Positions 1-7,472 of a DNA stretch of 17,691 bases are shown here, piece by piece (the first letter of the stretch is position 1; each line of letters starts with the position of its first letter). A program made the translations under genes and the position numbers. The notes under the pieces are model-generated. The model was not told where the DNA came from, made no database searches, and was given only the letters and a program-made list of their open reading frames with translations. The DNA comes from SVEL01 sp045126215. GTDB taxonomy: Bacteria > Bacillota > Clostridia > Lachnospirales > Lachnospiraceae. The stretch lies in assembly GCA_045126215.1 (NCBI GenBank), contig JBGVOD010000017.1, positions 1 through 17,691 on the forward strand, written 5' to 3'.

Positions 1-29
1 TTAAACAATACGTGTCAGTTAAATAGTGA

Positions 30-102
30 GCGCGATTAGCTCAGTTGGTAGAGCACCTGACTCTTAATCAGGGTGTCCAGGGTTCGAACCCCTGATCGCG
101 CA
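30..102 (+). tRNA. tRNA-Lys (anticodon CTT)
   Basis: A full cloverleaf can be folded. The acceptor stem pairs GCGCGAT (30-36) with ATCGCGC (95-101), followed by discriminator A at 102. The D-arm has the usual AGCTCAGTTGGTAGAGC form. The anticodon stem CCTGA/TCAGG holds the loop CTCTTAA, so the anticodon is CTT, reading the lysine codon AAG. The T-arm is CAGGG-TTCGAAC-CCCTG. The 3' CCA is not encoded, since the next bases are CTA. It lies alone on the plus strand, upstream of a probable terminator. A degenerate copy of bases 60-85 recurs at 911-936, which suggests this tRNA has served as an insertion site. Confidence 0.97.
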
Positions 103-106
103 CTAA

Positions 107-151
107 AGTACATTTTTTAGGACGGAAGAGCCTGGGGGATGTGCTTTTTTA
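107..151 (+). terminator. Probable rho-independent terminator of the tRNA-Lys transcript
   Basis: AGTACAT (107-113) pairs with ATGTGCT (139-145), allowing one G-T pair. A run of T follows directly (145-150). The interior is large, about 25 bases, but contains a second short pairing AGG/CCT (119-121 with 131-133). The position a few bases after the tRNA fits a terminator. The outer stem is only seven pairs, so strength is uncertain. Confidence 0.6.
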
Positions 152-177
152 TTGTCCAAGCATAAAAGATAATATAA

Positions 178-303
178 ACAATAAACAAAAATCTAAAATA
201 TGAAAGTGAAGATTTGGAAGAATTAAAAGGATATAAAATACAAGAAATAAATGACACGAGAGAATTGGCACTATTAAATACCCTTATACAACAAAACTAC
301 TAA
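178..303 (+). pseudogene. Possible C-terminal gene remnant (no start codon)
   Basis: The frame is open from 178 to a TAA at 301-303, giving about 41 codons. It would encode an acidic/lysine-rich tail ending ELALLNTLIQQNY. No ATG or GTG with a ribosome site precedes it. A TTG at 214 is possible but unsupported. The composition looks protein-like rather than random, but an open frame this short can arise by chance in AT-rich DNA. It sits between the tRNA terminator and the DUF2726 gene, inside the segment bounded by the tRNA and its degenerate copy. It could therefore be the end of a gene lost when an inserted element decayed. No function is assigned. Confidence 0.25.
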
Positions 304-352
304 ACAGTAACAATTCTTAGAAAAAAGAAAGCTAAAAACAAGGAGATAACAT

Positions 353-946
353 ATGCCTATATTAATAATATTAGGAATACTAATAATAATAGCAATAATA
401 GTATTAATAAAAACATGTATTGAGGAAAAAGAATATAGAAGAAAAATACAAATAATGAATCAAAACAGGATTCAACAACAAATGCAGCAACAATTGCAAT
501 ATAATGAACCGATGCAATATCCATACAGGTCAAAACAATTATTGACAAAAACAGAATATAAATTTTTCTTACAGCTAAAAGAGAGATGCGATAAAGAAAA
601 CTATATAATATGCCCTAAAGTAAGACTTGAAGATATTGCAGAAGTAACAACAAAGCAAAACAATATGAAATATAGAGGATATATAAGGTCAAGACATGTA
701 GATTTTATATTATGTGATGATAAATTAAATATAAAAGTTGCACTTGAATTAGATGATTATTCACATAAAAACATAGAAGCTCAAAAGATTGATAATTTTA
801 AAAATATGTTATTTAAAACAATTAATATACCACTTTATAGAGTAAGAGTAGCAAACGACTACGAAGAAAAGATAAATAAGCTATTTACAATATTACAAAA
901 TGATAACATAACTATTAATCAGAGTGTCCAGAATTCTAATTTTTGA
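353..946 (+). CDS. Membrane-anchored DUF2726-domain protein
   Basis: The 197-residue product has one N-terminal membrane segment (about residues 2-20, nearly all I/L/V/A). A charged, glutamine-rich linker (about 25-55) follows, then a DUF2726-like domain (about 63-182). The family pattern is visible: a start LLTKTEYKFFLQL, then CPKVRLEDI, then RSRHVDFIL and VALELDDYSH, then LFKTINIPLYRVRV. The D117...E132-L-D134 arrangement recalls the PD-(D/E)XK nuclease fold with the usual lysine replaced, so a nucleic-acid role is possible but unproven. The start is set by AGGAG at 341-345, seven bases before ATG. The gene is only about 24% G+C by hand count over 361-900, with isoleucine mostly ATA, unlike the neighbouring trk genes. 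The last dozen codons overlap a degenerate copy of tRNA-Lys sequence. It has no partner gene. Confidence 0.8.
   Translation: MPILIILGILIIIAIIVLIKTCIEEKEYRRKIQIMNQNRIQQQMQQQLQYNEPMQYPYRSKQLLTKTEYKFFLQLKERCDKENYIICPKVRLEDIAEVTTKQNNMKYRGYIRSRHVDFILCDDKLNIKVALELDDYSHKNIEAQKIDNFKNMLFKTINIPLYRVRVANDYEEKINKLFTILQNDNITINQSVQNSNF
911..936 (+). repeat. Degenerate direct copy of the tRNA-Lys anticodon-to-T-arm region (att-like)
   Basis: Bases 911-936 align without gaps to tRNA bases 60-85 at a constant offset of 851, with 22 of 26 identical. Two exact blocks, TTAATCAG and GTGTCCAG, are separated by a single change. All four differences replace C or G in the tRNA by A in the copy, as expected from AT drift. 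Many integrases insert at the anticodon or T-arm region of tRNA genes and leave such direct repeats. This copy overlaps the 3' end of the DUF2726 gene. No integrase is present, so the att reading is inference. Confidence 0.5.
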
Positions 947-1003
947 TTGTGTATCGACTATACAACAGAGAAATTTTATCTGCGGACGATGCCACGAGGT
1001 TAT

Positions 1004-1089
1004 AGTTTTCTTTATAAGGGTGTCAAAGGGTACATCTTAGTTATGTAGATACTAAAAGCTACCTTTTTGACACCCTTTATAAGAAAACT
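1004..1089. repeat. Long imperfect palindrome between convergent genes (possible bidirectional terminator)
   Basis: Bases 1004-1027 pair with 1066-1089 without gaps. The outer AGTTTTCTT/AAGAAAACT and the inner GGGTGTCAAA/TTTGACACCC are perfect, with three mismatches between them. Two G-T pairs and one G-C pair extend the stem inward, and an inner TTAGT/ACTAA hairpin (1037-1041 with 1051-1055) closes it. It lies between the ends of the plus-strand DUF2726 gene and the minus-strand trkH. A plus-strand transcript would meet CTTTTTAT at its end, a weak T-tract. The minus side has none. It could be a shared terminator or a dispersed palindromic element. Confidence 0.6.
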
Positions 1090-1096
1090 TTTTATC

Positions 1097-2560
1097 TTAT
1101 TTTCTTTTTATTTTCGCAGAAAACAATTCCCCCCAAACCTTAGGATGGAAGAATATCAACAATGGGAACAGTTCTAATCTTCCTGCCAACATATCAAACA
1201 TAAATACATATTTTGAAAATGACGAGAATACACTAAAATTCTGTGTTGGACCTGCACCTTCAAGTCCTGGACCTATATTGTTAATGGTTGCCGCAACCGC
1301 TGTAAAGTTCGTTGTCAGGTCAAACCCATCAAATGATATAAGGAAAACCGAAGACACAAATATAAGAATAAATGTTATTAAATATACATTTGTGGATCTT
1401 AATACTTCATGTTCTATTGGTTTCTTTTCAAATTTAATCTTTCTTACGCTATTTGGATGTATGTACGAGTGAAGCTCTTTAAACATTGTCTTTATCATAA
1501 TGACAATTCTAGATACCTTCATTCCACCACCTGTACTTCCAGCACATGCTCCGATAAACATAAGTAATACCAGTATTGTCTTACATGCACCTGACCATTG
1601 ATTGAAATCAACCGTTGAGAATCCTGTTGTTGTAATAATTGCAGCTACCTGGAATGATGCATCAGTAAGTGCTCTTATTGCATTTGCAGAAGTATCAAGT
1701 ATATTTATAAAAATAATAAGTATCGATACACCAATTATGATAAAGTACCATCTTACTTCTTCCATTCCTAGAGCTTTTCTAAACTGTCTATACAACAAGA
1801 AGAAATATGCATTAAAATTCACACCAAACAATATCATAAATATTGTTACTACCCATTGATTAAATAAGGAGAAATCCGTAAGACTGTTATTTCTTATACC
1901 AAATCCACCTGTACCAGCAGTAGCAAATCCCGTATTAACAGCTTCAAAAATTGACAAACCGCCAATTAATAACAATACTATTTCAAGTACTGTAAGTCCT
2001 ATGTATATGCAATATAAAAGTCTTGCTGTACTCTTTACTTTTGGTACAAGCTTACCAACAGATGGACCCGGGCTTTCAGCTCTCATTATATTCATATTAT
2101 ATCCACCACCAAGTGGAATAATTGCAAGAATAAACACAAGTACACCCATTCCACCAATCCAGTGGGTAAAGCTTCTCCAAATAAGAGAGCAATGTGACAA
2201 CGCTTCAATATCAGTTAATATTGTAGTACCAGTGGTAGTAAATCCAGATATCGTTTCAAAAAGTGCATCTGTAAATGAAGGAATTTCACCACTAATTACA
2301 AACGGAAGGCATCCTATAAGACTTAATAGTATCCAGCTAAGTCCCGTAGTGACACATCCCTCTTTAAGATAGAAAACATTACTTTTTGGCTTTCTGTAAG
2401 ACATAAGTATACCAATAAGCAAGCTGACTGCTGCCACACCAGCATATGATATTCCTTCAGACTCACCATATATAAAAGCAACCGCACATGGCAACAAAAG
2501 AAGTATACCTTCAATTTTTAAAACAAAGCCAAGAACATATCGTATAATACCGCTATTCAT
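1097..2560 (-). CDS. trkH: TrkH/KtrB-family potassium transporter, membrane subunit
   Basis: This is the ion-conducting membrane subunit for potassium uptake, 487 residues, normal for TrkH. The four pore-loop filter motifs can be read in order: TTTG (about 108-111), TAGTGGF (214-220), TTTGF (310-314) and NNIGPGL (427-433). Other family blocks are THWIGGMGVLVF (about 132-143), CAGSTGGGMKVSRI (about 339-352) and MLAGRLELFPLL (457-468). Hydrophobic helices run throughout. The start ATG (2558-2560) follows GGAGG at a four-base spacing, and that ribosome site abuts the trkA stop codon, so translation is probably coupled. TrkA, encoded ten bases upstream, is expected to gate it. TrkH and KtrB are hard to separate by eye, but the bacterial TrkA partner with two RCK units favours TrkH. 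Confidence 0.95.
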   Translation of the reverse strand: MNSGIIRYVLGFVLKIEGILLLLPCAVAFIYGESEGISYAGVAAVSLLIGILMSYRKPKSNVFYLKEGCVTTGLSWILLSLIGCLPFVISGEIPSFTDALFETISGFTTTGTTILTDIEALSHCSLIWRSFTHWIGGMGVLVFILAIIPLGGGYNMNIMRAESPGPSVGKLVPKVKSTARLLYCIYIGLTVLEIVLLLIGGLSIFEAVNTGFATAGTGGFGIRNNSLTDFSLFNQWVVTIFMILFGVNFNAYFFLLYRQFRKALGMEEVRWYFIIIGVSILIIFINILDTSANAIRALTDASFQVAAIITTTGFSTVDFNQWSGACKTILVLLMFIGACAGSTGGGMKVSRIVIMIKTMFKELHSYIHPNSVRKIKFEKKPIEHEVLRSTNVYLITFILIFVSSVFLISFDGFDLTTNFTAVAATINNIGPGLEGAGPTQNFSVFSSFSKYVFMFDMLAGRLELFPLLIFFHPKVWGELFSAKIKRK

Positions 2561-2570
2561 AGAACCTCCA

Positions 2571-3962
2571 CTACACTATAATATCATGTATTTCATTAAA
2601 GCCTGTATGTGTAGTTACAATCATAACTGTATCTCCCACCTGGAGAAAATCCTGTCCACTTGGGATTATTACATTGCCTTTTCTATAGATAAATGACACA
2701 AGTATATTTTTTTTGATAGATAAATCCATCAACGGAACTCCCGTTATGTCAGATTCCTTATCCACTCTAAACTCAATAGCCTCAACCTTATTATCAAACA
2801 TATGATATAATCTCTCGATATTACTATCCAAAGAATCTTTCTTCGCTCTCGCATATGCAATAATGGCCTCTGCTGTAATATATCTTGGATATACAACGCT
2901 TCCTAACTCAAGCTGGCCAATAACATCTTTAAAGTTCATACGATTAATCTTTGTAACAACCTTTGCCTTTGAAACTTTCTTCGCATATAGTGTAAGCATA
3001 ACATTCTCTTCATCAATTCCTGTCAAAGGTACAAATGACGATACATTTTCAATTCCTTCTGCCATCAAAAGATTTTCATCTGTACCATCTCCATTTATAA
3101 TGATAGCCTTTGGAAGAAGAACACTTAGTTCTTCACAACGTTTTAAATCTTTTTCAATGATCTTTACTTCAATGCCCATTCCAATAAGTCGTACAGCAAG
3201 ATAATACGCAGCCTTGCCACCACCTATAATTATTGTATTCTTTGTTCTATCTGTTTTGATTCCTATGCTGTCAAGAAACTCTTTTACATTTTTTCGATGA
3301 CATACAAATGTAATAATATCCCCACTCTTCATTCCAAAATCACCTGTAGGTATAATTACATTTCCATCTCTTTCAACAGCGCATACAAGAACCTTATTTG
3401 TGATATTATTTCTTCCTAACTGTGCAATCGTCATACCCACAAGCATGTTATCTTCCGGGATTTTAAACTTAACAAGCTCTGCACTTCCATGGGCAAACGA
3501 ACTCACCTCAAGAGCTGATGGAAGATAAAGAATTTTTGATATTTCTCTGGCAGCCTCCATTTCGGGATTTATTATCATTGCAAGACCAAGCTTTTCTCTT
3601 AAGTAACTGGTCTCCTTGCTATAATCCGGTGTTCTGACTCTGGCAATAGCATCGCATCCACCAACACGTCTTGCAACTGTACAGCATAACAAGTTAAGTT
3701 CATCTGAATCTGTTACCGCGATAAATAAGTCTGTCTTATCTATTCCTGCCTCCATCTGAACACTATATGTTGCTCCATTTCCAACAATCCCCATAACATC
3801 ATATGTATTAGTAATCTCAGTAATTTTCTGGGAGCTTTTGTCTATAACGGTAATATCCGTTCCCTCTTTTATAAGCTGCTCAACAAGAGTTGTTCCAACC
3901 TTACCGCAACCAACGACGATAACTTTCAAAACTTTCTTTGAGCTTCTAAGCGCACTAAACAT
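2571..3962 (-). CDS. trkA: Trk potassium transport regulatory subunit TrkA (two RCK domains)
   Basis: This is the cytoplasmic nucleotide-binding subunit that gates TrkH. It has two repeated RCK units. The first dinucleotide fold has G-C-G-K-V-G at residues 18-23 and VIDK at the end of the second strand. The second fold starts IIIGGGKAA with its first glycine near 247. Each unit is followed by a TrkA_C-like part; the last reads LSIKKNILVSFIYRKGNVIIPSG. The frame opens earlier at a TTG (4002-4004), but I choose the ATG at 3960-3962. It has AAAGGA (3972-3977) nine bases upstream, gives the usual N-terminus shortly before the Rossmann fold, and the likely promoter would start transcription almost at the TTG. 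The resulting 463 residues match the family. The gene is first in the trkA-trkH operon. Confidence 0.95.
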   Translation of the reverse strand: MFSALRSSKKVLKVIVVGCGKVGTTLVEQLIKEGTDITVIDKSSQKITEITNTYDVMGIVGNGATYSVQMEAGIDKTDLFIAVTDSDELNLLCCTVARRVGGCDAIARVRTPDYSKETSYLREKLGLAMIINPEMEAAREISKILYLPSALEVSSFAHGSAELVKFKIPEDNMLVGMTIAQLGRNNITNKVLVCAVERDGNVIIPTGDFGMKSGDIITFVCHRKNVKEFLDSIGIKTDRTKNTIIIGGGKAAYYLAVRLIGMGIEVKIIEKDLKRCEELSVLLPKAIIINGDGTDENLLMAEGIENVSSFVPLTGIDEENVMLTLYAKKVSKAKVVTKINRMNFKDVIGQLELGSVVYPRYITAEAIIAYARAKKDSLDSNIERLYHMFDNKVEAIEFRVDKESDITGVPLMDLSIKKNILVSFIYRKGNVIIPSGQDFLQVGDTVMIVTTHTGFNEIHDIIV

Positions 3963-4009
3963 TTTCAAAAATCCTTTCAATGAATATGCTTTATTATAAG
4001 CCAAACTTT

Positions 4010-4039
4010 AATATATATCAAGTGTATCAAAAGAGTCAA
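4010..4039 (-). promoter_or_regulatory. Promoter of the trkA-trkH operon
   Basis: On the minus strand TTGACT (4034-4039) lies 18 bases before TATATT (4010-4015), each one base from the sigma-A consensus. Transcription would begin near 4003, giving a leader of about 40 bases before the ATG at 3962. The remaining 4040-4179 shows no gene and no clear terminator. Confidence 0.55.
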
Positions 4040-4179
4040 AGATATCACGAAATTTTGTGTTCAAGCATCACTGCCCTATTGACACTCGCTGAACATATCC
4101 ATTGTGGCAGAGACATTGCAGAATTTTGTTTTTACTATAAGTAACTCAGTTAAAATGAAGACGCTTGATAAGGTATTCC

Positions 4180-5538
4180 TTATTCCAGTCTATCTATACT
4201 GATAGTATGTCGTCCCATCAATACATTACATACGAAAAATATTACTCCACTAGCTAGTATCATATTTAAAATGATTGTCATATCTATACGTACCTCAAAC
4301 AATAATAATTTTACAACTATATATCTAAATACAATAAAAAATAATGCAGACATATATATAGCAACAGCTTCAGATGCCAAAAAAATAACAAAAAATTCCA
4401 TATTATATACTTTTTTTCTATCTTTCTTCTTCATACCAATACAAGATAACATCTTCATATATTTTATATTTCTTATGTTATAAAATCTGATGGTATAAAA
4501 AAGTGACAGAAATATGAGTACAATAACAATAATTCCAAGCCCTGCTACTAGTTTCCCAACATTAGAAACAAGCCAGTTAATAATACATATTTCCATACCT
4601 TTATATGTAAGATAATACTCCCAATCCGAAACATTTTCTGTCTCTTTCATAAGATTAAGTATTTCATCAGAATATTTACAGTTTTCTATATACTCATCAT
4701 AGCTATCAAAATAATATCTTGCACTTCCATTTATAACAAAAAAATGTTCTTTATCTTCGTTTTTTAGATTAATATATATATGTTCAAAATGGTAATCATG
4801 AGATGTTTCTTCCTCTCTTTTACCAAGTTCGTCAACGCTTAGTATACCTACTATTACATAATTTTCTAAAAATATTTCTTCTGTATTATTATCCAAATTC
4901 TTTTTTAATAATGAAATTTTCTTTCCTATTATATCTTTTGAATCATATTCTCTATTTATTCCCAACACATCTAAAATATAGTCATCTACCAATAATTCAC
5001 CTGGATTAGACGGATAGTTTCCAACATACTCAAGTGCGTTATTTTCATCATACATATATTCAGGAAAGATATTATTCTCATCAGAATAATACGCCAAAGG
5101 AATAGTTGCATATGGAAACTTTATATCTTCATATATTTTTCTATCATTTATATAATAGTTGCATGGTGTATACTTTGTATCTTCGAGTTTAACAATGAGC
5201 TCTTCTGCTGTTATCGAATTTTCCCATCCATTAGGAATAACATCAAACAACAAACTATACTCATTTGCACCGTAATTTTCTTTATTCTCTTTTGATTTTT
5301 CAATTATACTATCAATATTATTTACCAAAATCTTTTCATCAAAAATATCGTAATAATAGCAACTTTCTCTATATGTTTCCCCAAAATTCTCTTTATAGTC
5401 ACTGAAATAATTAGCAACAATTACAAAACAATATGCCAACGCAAATGCAAAGCCTGTACCAATAATAATCTTGTATACATTTCTCTTTCCAGCTTTTAGA
5501 TTTCTAAATGCTATTATAACAATATCCCTAAAACTCAT
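4180..5538 (-). CDS. FtsX/MacB-type ABC transporter permease, large subunit
   Basis: The product has 452 residues with a MacB-type plan. There is one membrane helix near 23-44, a large outside domain (about 45-325) rich in D, E, Y and N, and three C-terminal helices (about 330-350, 381-405 and 420-441). The stretch KYMKMLSCIGMKKKDRKKVYNMEFF between helices 2 and 3 is the typical cytoplasmic coupling loop of FtsX-like permeases. The start ATG follows GGAGA with suitable spacing. It overlaps the preceding permease by 11 bases (ATGAGTTTTAG), so translation is coupled. It is the last gene of a four-gene cassette. Such two-permease ABC systems often export or sense peptide antibiotics. The substrate is unknown. 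The G+C content is lower than in the trk and hfl operons. Confidence 0.8.
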   Translation of the reverse strand: MSFRDIVIIAFRNLKAGKRNVYKIIIGTGFAFALAYCFVIVANYFSDYKENFGETYRESCYYYDIFDEKILVNNIDSIIEKSKENKENYGANEYSLLFDVIPNGWENSITAEELIVKLEDTKYTPCNYYINDRKIYEDIKFPYATIPLAYYSDENNIFPEYMYDENNALEYVGNYPSNPGELLVDDYILDVLGINREYDSKDIIGKKISLLKKNLDNNTEEIFLENYVIVGILSVDELGKREEETSHDYHFEHIYINLKNEDKEHFFVINGSARYYFDSYDEYIENCKYSDEILNLMKETENVSDWEYYLTYKGMEICIINWLVSNVGKLVAGLGIIVIVLIFLSLFYTIRFYNIRNIKYMKMLSCIGMKKKDRKKVYNMEFFVIFLASEAVAIYMSALFFIVFRYIVVKLLLFEVRIDMTIILNMILASGVIFFVCNVLMGRHTISIDRLE

Positions 5539-6325
5539 ATTTCTTTCTCCACATTTTGCCCAAAGATAAACTCATAACACTCAGAACGACAACTATAATA
5601 AAAATACAAATCTGTGGCATAAATAAAGAAAAATATGTCTGTATATGCATACTTTCTACTATATATCTATTTATCCCCGCCATAACTACTGCATTTATTA
5701 TAACTCCAAGCAATATAGCGACACATTCTTTAAACATAAAAAAATATCTATATATCGACATACATTCTTTCCTTGCAACACCTATACTAATTAGCATTTT
5801 TATGTACTTTTCTCTTTCAGAAATTTTCATAAGAAAAGAATTTGAACTACTATTTATCATAACGACAAATAAAATAATAGAAATAAACAGAAAAATAATA
5901 CTGCAAAACATATTAATTTGAATCAAATTATCTATGTCTTCATTCCAGAAATCTCTTCCTGATAAGAGAGCCTTGAATTTTTTTATTATAATACCTTCTA
6001 AAGAATCAATTTTAATTGTTCCTTTTGAAGAATCATCCGAAAAAGTCACCTCATGAAAACCATTGTCTTCAAACCATTCAACTTCATTTTTTATATTTTG
6101 ATTAGCCGGCTTGCAATAAAAGAAATAACCATCTTCATTCATTGTGATTGCATAATCATTGAATGCTCTGCTTAATTCTACAGATATTGTCATAGAAAAT
6201 ATTATGCTTGCAATTATCATTGTGTGTATAAATAATGAAGATATCCATTCAATCTTATTGTATTTATACTCTAATTTTGCCAACCTAATCTTATCTGTTC
6301 TCTTCATCCTTAAGCACGCTTCCAT
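5528..6325 (-). CDS. FtsX/MacB-type ABC transporter permease, small subunit
   Basis: The product has up to 265 residues: helix 1 near 30-49, an outside loop of about 85 residues, then helices near 137-157, 200-218 and 234-254. REKYIKMLISIGVARKECM before helix 3 is the FtsX coupling loop. It probably pairs with the larger permease downstream. The start is uncertain. ATG 6325 has a weak, distant AGGAT; ATG 6307 gives a more natural N-terminus (MKRTDKIRLAKLEY) but has AAGG directly against it and GGAAG eleven bases away. Either way it overlaps the end of the ATPase gene (17 or 35 bases), implying coupled translation. The outside domain is much smaller than that of its partner, so the transporter would be asymmetric. 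Confidence 0.78.
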   Translation of the reverse strand: MEACLRMKRTDKIRLAKLEYKYNKIEWISSLFIHTMIIASIIFSMTISVELSRAFNDYAITMNEDGYFFYCKPANQNIKNEVEWFEDNGFHEVTFSDDSSKGTIKIDSLEGIIIKKFKALLSGRDFWNEDIDNLIQINMFCSIIFLFISIILFVVMINSSSNSFLMKISEREKYIKMLISIGVARKECMSIYRYFFMFKECVAILLGVIINAVVMAGINRYIVESMHIQTYFSLFMPQICIFIIVVVLSVMSLSLGKMWRKKYEF

Positions 6326-6968
6326 CTTTTAACGTAATAATCCTATCTGTTGTTTTTGCATCTTCTGTACTGTGAGTAATCAATACTACTGTCTTTCCGC
6401 TTTCTTTCTGTTTTCTAAGCAAACTCATTATATTCAAACCATTTTCATAGTCTAGATTACCACATGGTTCATCCGCAAAAATTATATCTGGATTATTGAT
6501 AATCGCTCTTGCAATACAAACTCTTTTTTTTTCTCCTCCCGAAAGAACATCTACTAATGTATTCTTTTTATGTGACATTCCAACTGCCAAAAGGGCCTCA
6601 TCTATCATCTTTTCTCTTTTTTTATAAGGAATCTTGGATATCATCAACACGATTTCAAGATTTTGATAAACCGTATACTTTTCTTCCAGAAAAAAATCCT
6701 GAAAAACAAAACCTATTGAGTTACATCTGTAATCTGATATCTCTTCTTCAGACATACTGTAAATATCTTTCCCTGATATCAATACTTTCCCCACTGACGG
6801 TTGAAGAAGACCTCCCATAATCTTTAAAAGAGTTGTTTTTCCACTGCCTGATCTTCCTACTATACTTACAAACTCGCCCTTTTTTATATTAAAACTAATG
6901 TCCTTAGTAGCCCATATATCTCCAGACACTTCCTCAAATTTTTTACTTATGTTTTGTATTGTAATCAT
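6291..6968 (-). CDS. ABC transporter ATP-binding protein (MacB/LolD-like)
   Basis: This is a complete 225-residue ABC ATPase. Walker A is GRSGSGKTT (38-46, K44) and the Q-loop is FVFQ (Q90). The signature is LSGGEKKRVCIARA (SGGE 143-146), with E in place of the usual Q. Walker B is DIIFADEP with catalytic E167, the D-loop is GNLD, and the switch histidine is in LITHS (H199). The domain belongs to the subfamily that drives FtsX-type permeases. The ATG at 6966-6968 has AAGGTG seven bases upstream, overlapping the stop region of the preceding small gene. It would power the two permeases encoded downstream. Target and direction are not readable from sequence, though the family usually exports, extracts or resists peptides or lipids. 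Confidence 0.93.
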   Translation of the reverse strand: MITIQNISKKFEEVSGDIWATKDISFNIKKGEFVSIVGRSGSGKTTLLKIMGGLLQPSVGKVLISGKDIYSMSEEEISDYRCNSIGFVFQDFFLEEKYTVYQNLEIVLMISKIPYKKREKMIDEALLAVGMSHKKNTLVDVLSGGEKKRVCIARAIINNPDIIFADEPCGNLDYENGLNIMSLLRKQKESGKTVVLITHSTEDAKTTDRIITLKDGSVLKDEENR

Positions 6969-6980
6969 AAATATTCACCT

Positions 6981-7472
6981 TTATTTCTTCATAGAAAAAA
7001 CTATGGTCAAATCATCACTTTTAATTGTAAGTGTTTCATCAAATGAATCATTTGTGAACCAGAGTCCAAACCAATTACCTTCACCTAAGCAAGGATAAAT
7101 CCATGTATATGTTCCTTCTTTAGATGCTTTATCTATATCATACGTGTATGCATTATCTACAAACATCTTATTCAAATCTGATACCTCTAATAGTTGTTCA
7201 TCTGTTAATCCTGTATCAAACCCACCTGATTCTTTCATTTTATTTATTTTTTCCAATTGCTTTTCCTGAAATATTTTATTCAAGTCTATATTATACATTT
7301 TTATCGTATTATCTTCTATCTCTATATACGCTTTTGGATACTCTTTGAAATCAACAACATAATACTTTCCTTCTTTTATTGTCCCCTCTGGAGTTCTAAG
7401 CATAAAATATAATAATATTGGTATGGATATGATTATTAGAATTATTAAAATTATTTTTAATATTTTTTTCAT
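6981..7472 (-). CDS. Small membrane-anchored protein of the ABC cassette, function unknown
   Basis: I do not recognise a family for this 163-residue product. It begins with two lysines and a strong hydrophobic helix (about 5-26), with no lipobox cysteine, so a single-pass anchor with an outside C-terminal domain is likely. The domain is acidic and tyrosine-rich. It has a predicted strand region (EGKYYVVDFKEYPKAYIEIE), a Lys/Glu helix (about 66-82) and an aromatic patch with WIYPCLGEGNWFGLWF (125-139). The ATG follows GAGGAG about ten bases upstream. It is the first gene of the cassette, 12 bases ahead of the ATPase. This order suggests a dedicated accessory, immunity or substrate-binding role, which is inference. 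It is AT-rich like the rest of the cassette. Confidence 0.7.
   Translation of the reverse strand: MKKILKIILIILIIISIPILLYFMLRTPEGTIKEGKYYVVDFKEYPKAYIEIEDNTIKMYNIDLNKIFQEKQLEKINKMKESGGFDTGLTDEQLLEVSDLNKMFVDNAYTYDIDKASKEGTYTWIYPCLGEGNWFGLWFTNDSFDETLTIKSDDLTIVFSMKK

Noticed and set aside
4040..4179. A c-di-AMP riboswitch ahead of the potassium uptake operon
   Set aside because: The likely promoter places the transcript start near 4003, leaving no room for such a leader, and no conserved riboswitch core is visible.
4168..4183. ATAAGG-TATT-CCTTAT hairpin at the end of the large permease gene as a terminator
   Set aside because: It overlaps the stop codon, has a weak six-pair stem, and no T-run follows on the minus strand.
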